A stretch of DNA of 64,000 bases from Aquanectria penicillioides (taxonomy: Eukaryota > Ascomycota > Sordariomycetes > Hypocreales > Nectriaceae). Of the stretch, positions 58,821 to 64,000 are shown one piece after another (position 1 is the stretch's first letter; the number at the start of each line of letters is the position of its first letter). The DNA is taken from contig PYIU01000009.1 in assembly GCA_003415625.1 (NCBI GenBank), positions 2,666,001 through 2,730,000 on the forward strand, read 5' to 3'. The notes under the pieces are model-generated. The model made no database searches. It saw only the letters and a program-made list of their open reading frames with translations, and had not been told where the DNA came from. Both the position numbers and the translations under genes were made by a program.

Positions 58821-61800
58821 ATGGATACTGCCACTGAGAACCAGGTTCGACTTCGCCTTCACCTCGCCGCGGGCACCGAGTCCGGACGGACATGGCCAAT
58901 ACTGACCTTTGTCGATCGCAGGCATTCAGAGGTTCCAAGATGAGCCGACTGCCCGCACCGTCGTCGGCGCAGATAGGGGGAGTCGGGCTGTCGGAATGGA
59001 GCGAGTCGCAGCACAACGCCCGTCTCCAAACCTCAGTCCCCGCGCCTTCAGCGTTGAAGACGCTCAAACGCGAGATTCCTCAACCAGGTACGATTTATTT
59101 TTTATTCTATTTTATTACTGTAATGTTTTTTTTTTTTAGCCGACGATGCTTCCTCTGGGCCGCTTCGGCCAACTCGGCACCAATGATCGCTCTTAACTAA
59201 CTAGCGGTCACCGCAACTTCACAGCCTCCCAATCCGACGCCAAGCGTAAACCCCTCTCCGACCGGGCTGGCGAATACCCAGCCAAATCATCGCTCGCAGC
59301 TGCCGCGCCGGCGTCTCGATCTAAAATCCAAGGTCAAAGCCTCAGCGGAATTTCGGGGGTAAGTTTTAAACTCAACTCTTCTTCCTTTCCTGTGTTTCGA
59401 TTTGCCCTATCGCCTGGTGGACATCAGCCCATCTTCGCTCCGTTACCGGTTTCAGCCCTGCCCCATCGCAACTAGCCGCCTGCATCTGCAGATGCATCTG
59501 TCGACCGCCTGCCTCTCGATTTTTCTTTAATGGTCAGCCCGCCGGGTTCTCCTCTCGCACGCTCTACATGTCCTGAACGACTCGGTTTTCTACGTCCATT
59601 ACCCGCAGGCGGTTGATGGATAGAGGCCACGCCATGGGATCATTCGGGATCAACCCGGAGCAGTCCCGGTCACCGTCGGGATCCCGGCTTCGTCGAATGA
59701 GTTCGGCCTCGGCGCTGGTCAAGAGAACAAACCCTTGGTCCGGTGATGTCAGACCATTCTTCGGCAGGATCCACGACTTTCGTCTCAACTTCAGCTTCCA
59801 ACATCGCGACGACGATAATCAGTTCCGCTTCATTTTGGGCACCCGACACACAACCAAGCTGCCGAGAACGGTGCATGAGCATGATGGGACACCGCCATTT
59901 GTACTTTTTTTTTGCACGACTCCGGTCGGAACCCACACTAACGTGTCGTTGCGTCTAGCTAAAACAACCCACTTCATTTGCTAAAAGCATCGGTCCTGGC
60001 CGACAGGTCGCTGCTGAAAGACCACAAACCTCCAGACAAAACCCACGAGCCAACCATGCCCGATCAAAGAGCCAGGCCCCGCGGCCTCGAACCGCCCACG
60101 GCCATCGCGATCGTGAGCGGGAGCGAGACGAGGAGCGCTTCGACATGACCCAGAGCAGTAACGGTACGGCGATTTCTCAAAATCTCGATTCTCTTCACTA
60201 CACCAAAGTCCGAACGGTTCGGTCAAACTCGGCATCGTCGTCGCAAAGAGATAGTTCTCTGACGACGAGATTCAACCAACTGAGTTTGGAGGATAAAGGC
60301 ACCGCGCCCGGCGGGAGTCAAGCGATATCCCGACTCAAAACGCGTCAGTGCTCTCAACCCTCAGCCACCTCACAGCAATCCAACACCACCCTCAACCGCC
60401 CTGGCAAAGACAAATCAAATGGCAAGCTCACTGCAGTCGCTCGGTCAGCGTCGTCTGAAGGGACTTAGACGGCCCCTCCGAAGACGCCGAGCGACAACAA
60501 GTTGCGGCGGAAGCTTGACCAGTTCGAAGAGTCATTATCGCTATCTCCCATCAAAGGACACAAACTACCCCTCAAGTCCCCTTCTCCCTGCAAATTTTAT
60601 TTGAGAAAAGATTCTAACTTGACTACCTCTTATATAGCCTGGGATGTAGACGGTCGAGTCGGCGACATGGAGTCGCAGTTTAAAGAGCTAAAGGAGATGG
60701 TTACATCAACGCTTAATGACAAGAAGGGCCAAGACGATGCACTTGAACTGGCCAAGACACGAGGTAAGGGTTGCTGCTAATAGTGCCGCCGGAGTATCTG
60801 ACTTGAGTGTGTTGCAGTGAAAGAGTTGGAGAGCGATAGAGAACGACTGGGCATGCGAAATGAGTCGCTCAAGGATGACCTTGACATGGCAAAGGAAGAG
60901 GGTCGACAAATGAGGCACGAAATGGAGAAGCAGAGATGGGATTATACCCGCCAAATGGACGACCTCGAGCGCAAGCACCGGGAAGCGATTGAAGAGCTTG
61001 CTCGCCAAAACCGAACGACAGTCGATGATCTCACCAGAGAAGTGGATCGTTTGAATGAGCGGTCGACGAGGAACCATGAGGAGCAGATCAAGGGCCTCAG
61101 CCGACAACACCAGCAAGAGCTCGAAGATGAGAGGCAGAAGAAGGACCGAGAAATTCAGGACCTGCGAACCCGAATGGGCAACGAACACCAAGACATGGGA
61201 ATGGCCCTGCAGCGAAAGGAGCGGGAGCTTCAAGAAGCCAGCTCAGAATTGGACGGTCTCCGGGGAGACTTGGAGCGAGAGAGACACCTCAAGAACAGCC
61301 TGCAAACCAATATTGCTGAGCTCTCCGCCTCCAACACCACGCTCGAAGCCAAGATTAACTCTCTCAAATCACACGTCGAGTTCCTAGAGTCTGACAGTAA
61401 GGCTCAGTCGGACTCTTTTGCCAACATGGAGTCCAGGTTGCAGGAGGCCCTTCGAATGGCCGAGATTGCCCAAGAGAAGCTCATCAAGGAGGAGACGGAA
61501 CGACGTGTGCTTTTCAACAAGTACCAGGAGCTCAAGGGCAACATTCGTGTCATGTGCCGAGTGCGTCCTCCCCTGGGCGATGGCGAAGGCGAGCAGGCCA
61601 AGATGGCGTTCCCCGACGAGAAGACCTCGTCCGAAATTGTGCTCGCGGGTCCCGAGGAGAGAAGCAGCTTGGGCAATGTAACGCGGAAGAACTATCCCTT
61701 CGAGTTTGACCGCGTCTTCGTCCCCGGCACCCAGAACGAAGAAATCTTTGGCGAAATCTCTCAGCTGGTGCAAAGCGCTCTCGACGGCTACAACGTGTGC

Positions 61801-62645
61801 ATTTTCTGCTACGGTCAAACTGGATCCGGAAAGACCTTTACCATGTCCTCGCAAGACGGCATGATTCCCCGCGCCACCCATATGATTTACAACACCATCG
61901 AGAAGCTCAAGGAGAAGTCTTGGGAGTACACCATGGAGGGATCGTTCGTGGAGGTGTACAACGAGGAGCTCAACGATCTGCTCACGCCCAATGACCGATC
62001 TCCCGAAGGCCGGGCCAGGAGGCTCGAGATTCGACATGACGAGAACCGCAAGCAGACCACAATCATGAACTGCAAGACGGTCAGGCTGGACAGCCCAACC
62101 AGCGTCGAGATGATGCTCGAGGAGGCCCAAAACAACCGTTCAGTTGCCGCCACCAAGGCCAACGAGCGGTCGTCTCGGTCTCACAGCATCTTCATCCTCA
62201 AGCTCATCGGCGAGAACTTTGCAACTGGCGAGCGCTGTGAAGGCACCCTCAACCTAGTCGATCTTGCTGGTTCAGAGCGTCTCAAGCACTCTCAGGCCGA
62301 GGGCGAGCGGATGAAGGAAACGCAAAACATCAACAAGAGTCTGAGCTGCCTGGGCGACGTGATCGAGGCCCTCGGCCGAGGGTCGGGTCATGTGCCATAC
62401 CGTAACTCCAAGCTGACGCATCTGCTGCAGTACAGCCTCGGGGGAAACAGCAAGACTCTGATGTTTGTCATGGTATCGCCGCTGGAGACGCACCTTAAGG
62501 AGACTCTGACAAGTCTTCGATTTGCCACCAAGGTAAGACTTACCCATCATGATAAAATATGACCATACTAACATTGATACTCTAGGTGCACAACACGCAC
62601 ATTGGTACTGCCAAGGCAACCAAGAAGATCAAGGGTGACTCGTAG
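58821..62645 (+). CDS. klpA: Kinesin-14, KlpA-type, C-terminal minus-end motor
   Basis: Proposed exons are 58821-58844, 58922-59087, 59225-59358, 60007-60589, 60638-60763, 60818-62532 and 62586-62645, about 935 residues. The N-terminus MDTATENQAFRGSKMSRLPA, then SQSDAKRKPLSDRAGEYPAK, is basic and disordered, fitting the microtubule-binding tail. A long coiled coil starts near DMESQFKELKEM. The neck and motor sit at the C-terminus: GNIRVMCRVRPP, P-loop GQTGSGKTFTM, switch I NERSSRSHSIF, switch II LVDLAGSER, and a tail ending KKIKGDS. This is the arrangement of minus-end-directed kinesin-14 in spindle assembly. Odd points: an in-frame TAG at 60466-60468, a GC-AG intron of 48 nt, and a 648-nt intron 3 that could hide another exon. 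Motor exons are certain; N-terminal exons are less so. Confidence 0.85.
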
Positions 62646-64000
62646 GAGGGGACCAGGGTCCCAAGCAAGACGTCGTCGCCACAGGCTGGAGGACGGCGAT
62701 AAAATGGAGAGTCTTTCATTAGTGGTGTAGGGCGTTGCAACTTTCAAGCCGGATTTGGTTGCACAGCGGAAAACCGGGATACCTACCATCCCAGGCTAAT
62801 GGTGCCTGGCGGCATAAGGCATGTTTCTCTGGTGGGAGTTGGTGTATGTGACTTAAATGCTGCTGTTGATACTCGTCTTTTTTATTTGCAGGCGAGCGGT
62901 TTAGCATGGCTGGCTTGGTATGGTTCTGGTCAGAGCCAGGGATCGTTTGGGGTCGGACAGTGGCCCAGGAAGTTGTTTATCTGTTGATTTTGGAGTATTG
63001 TACATTGGCACGAAATGATTATGACAATGTTTACCATGATTTGCTACCATGAGAGGTGATGTCGTCTAGTGGCTTGGCCGAGATGCATAAGAATCCGGGG
63101 CCGCTAGTGGGTTGGGTGACATGCGGCGAAACTTACCCTAGATCCTGAGACTATCACTGATTTCAGCACTTTAACCAGACATCTATTTCATATTTCATAT
63201 CCTATCATTGATTGATTTATTTCTGATACTATTGGTTCATCTTATTTCGCTGTTGTGTAATCATGCCAATGCATCCTCTCATGCGAACTGATGCGGCCTC
63301 AGCTCCATGGTCTCCAACGGTTTGCGGCTCCTCGTGCATCGCTTACCACGCCTCGAACCAGGGCATGGATCAGGGATTCTCCTGAGGAGGGATCAAAACG
63401 ACACGTGAGAAACCTATGGGATTCTTGCTGGAGCGCTTGAGCACGATGATTCAAGAATGGGCTGCCGACGTTGGGGTAGCGGCGTTTAGTGCCTCGATGG
63501 CTTACCCGGGCTTGCATGGCGCTGGAGACTGACAGCTCCAGGCGCCGCTTCAGTGGCGGGACGGTATCGAGTGCCCCCAAAGGCCCTCCGTTGCCGCTAA
63601 CCGCCCAGGCCTTGCACTATGTAGGCGCTGTAACGTGCATGTGCGGTGGGAGGAAAGCGAACCAATGGCGGGGCTTCCCCGGGCAGGTCCACTTATTCTG
63701 CTTTCAACGCAAACCATTCGGCTGAGGCTTGGCTGGCGGGCGGGCTGTTGGCTCTTGATGCCATTTCTCCAACTTCACTTCGCCGGCTTGAGAGATGCGG
63801 AGAAGCAGCGATATTGAGGCATGGAATACAGGCATTGCTGCCGCTTTGACTCGATATCCCTCTAGTCGGTTATCGCGCTCTCTGTGAGGGCTGGTTCCCT
63901 CTGGTTTCCTGCGCCCACTCACGCGACACACACCACAAGCGCCCGCCATCACCACCATCACTGGACGAGACGATACATTTCAATACGATACGCCATACAA
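62646..64000. other. Intergenic region to window end
   Basis: 3' UTR of klpA and flank. A minus-strand frame at 63704-63961 has no motif. No feature supported; a gene may begin beyond the window. Confidence 0.45.

Noticed and set aside
59143..59205. A possible klpA exon between the poly-T tract and ACTAACTAG
   Set aside because: Frames there hit stops, and the CTAAC is better read as the branch point for the acceptor at 59224, which restores the KlpA-like frame.

Overview
The window looks like chromosomal DNA from a filamentous ascomycete, most likely a Sordariomycete of the Hypocreales type. Genes carry short introns (about 46-140 nt) with GTRNGT-like donors, CTAAC/CTGAC branch points and YAG acceptors. 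The gene set is typically fungal: an AcrB-type ubiquitin-network membrane protein, a FhipA/RAI16 dynein-adaptor subunit, a KlpA-type kinesin-14, a Zn2Cys6 regulator, an HGT-type sugar transporter and a mitochondrial Ilv3. No bacterial-style operons, rRNA or tRNA genes were seen. The species cannot be fixed from sequence reading alone.

Layout. 1-7 kb: a SAM methyltransferase, then a divergent pair of probable mitochondrial genes, an ETFRF1/LYRM5-like LYR protein (-) and an unrecognised presequence-bearing protein (+). 7-13.6 kb: a gene-poor stretch rich in simple repeats. 13.6-22.4 kb: acrB, broken by four single-base frameshifts; a small orphan coiled-coil gene; and the FhipA-like gene. 25.7-30.1 kb: a hexose transporter and a T5orf172-domain protein. 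31.5-35.7 kb: a decayed membrane-protein gene, then an SDR converging on a Zn2Cys6 regulator. 36-45.6 kb: an orphan gene, Mn-superoxide dismutase, a secreted Ser/Thr-rich protein, a polytopic membrane protein and an ARMT1/DUF89 enzyme. 46.6-49.1 kb: a second divergent mitochondrial pair, ClpP (-) and a presequence protein (+). 49.7-52.7 kb: a free-standing thioesterase with one frameshift, and a polytopic membrane protein. 53.2-54.2 kb: a 1000-bp inverted-repeat transposon with a second inverted-repeat element nested inside it. 54.7-62.6 kb: ILV3, a LOA1/Vps66-like acyltransferase and klpA.

Most of the window is ordinary housekeeping. The parts worth a second look are: (i) the nested non-autonomous elements, with clear 10-bp and TA target-site duplications, matched arms of 94 and 105 nt, and four copies of a 14-bp palindrome; (ii) a GATGC pentamer array present in both bidirectional promoters that drive mitochondrial-type gene pairs; (iii) five one-base losses, most at C or G runs, in two otherwise intact genes, which look more like consensus errors than decay; (iv) the SDR/regulator pair with a CGG-rich promoter island beside an internally deleted membrane-protein relic; (v) an in-frame TAG and a removable 48-nt segment in klpA.

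Exon boundaries were read by eye from splice signals and frame continuity. Orthology calls rest on recognised motifs and remembered family features, not on a search.
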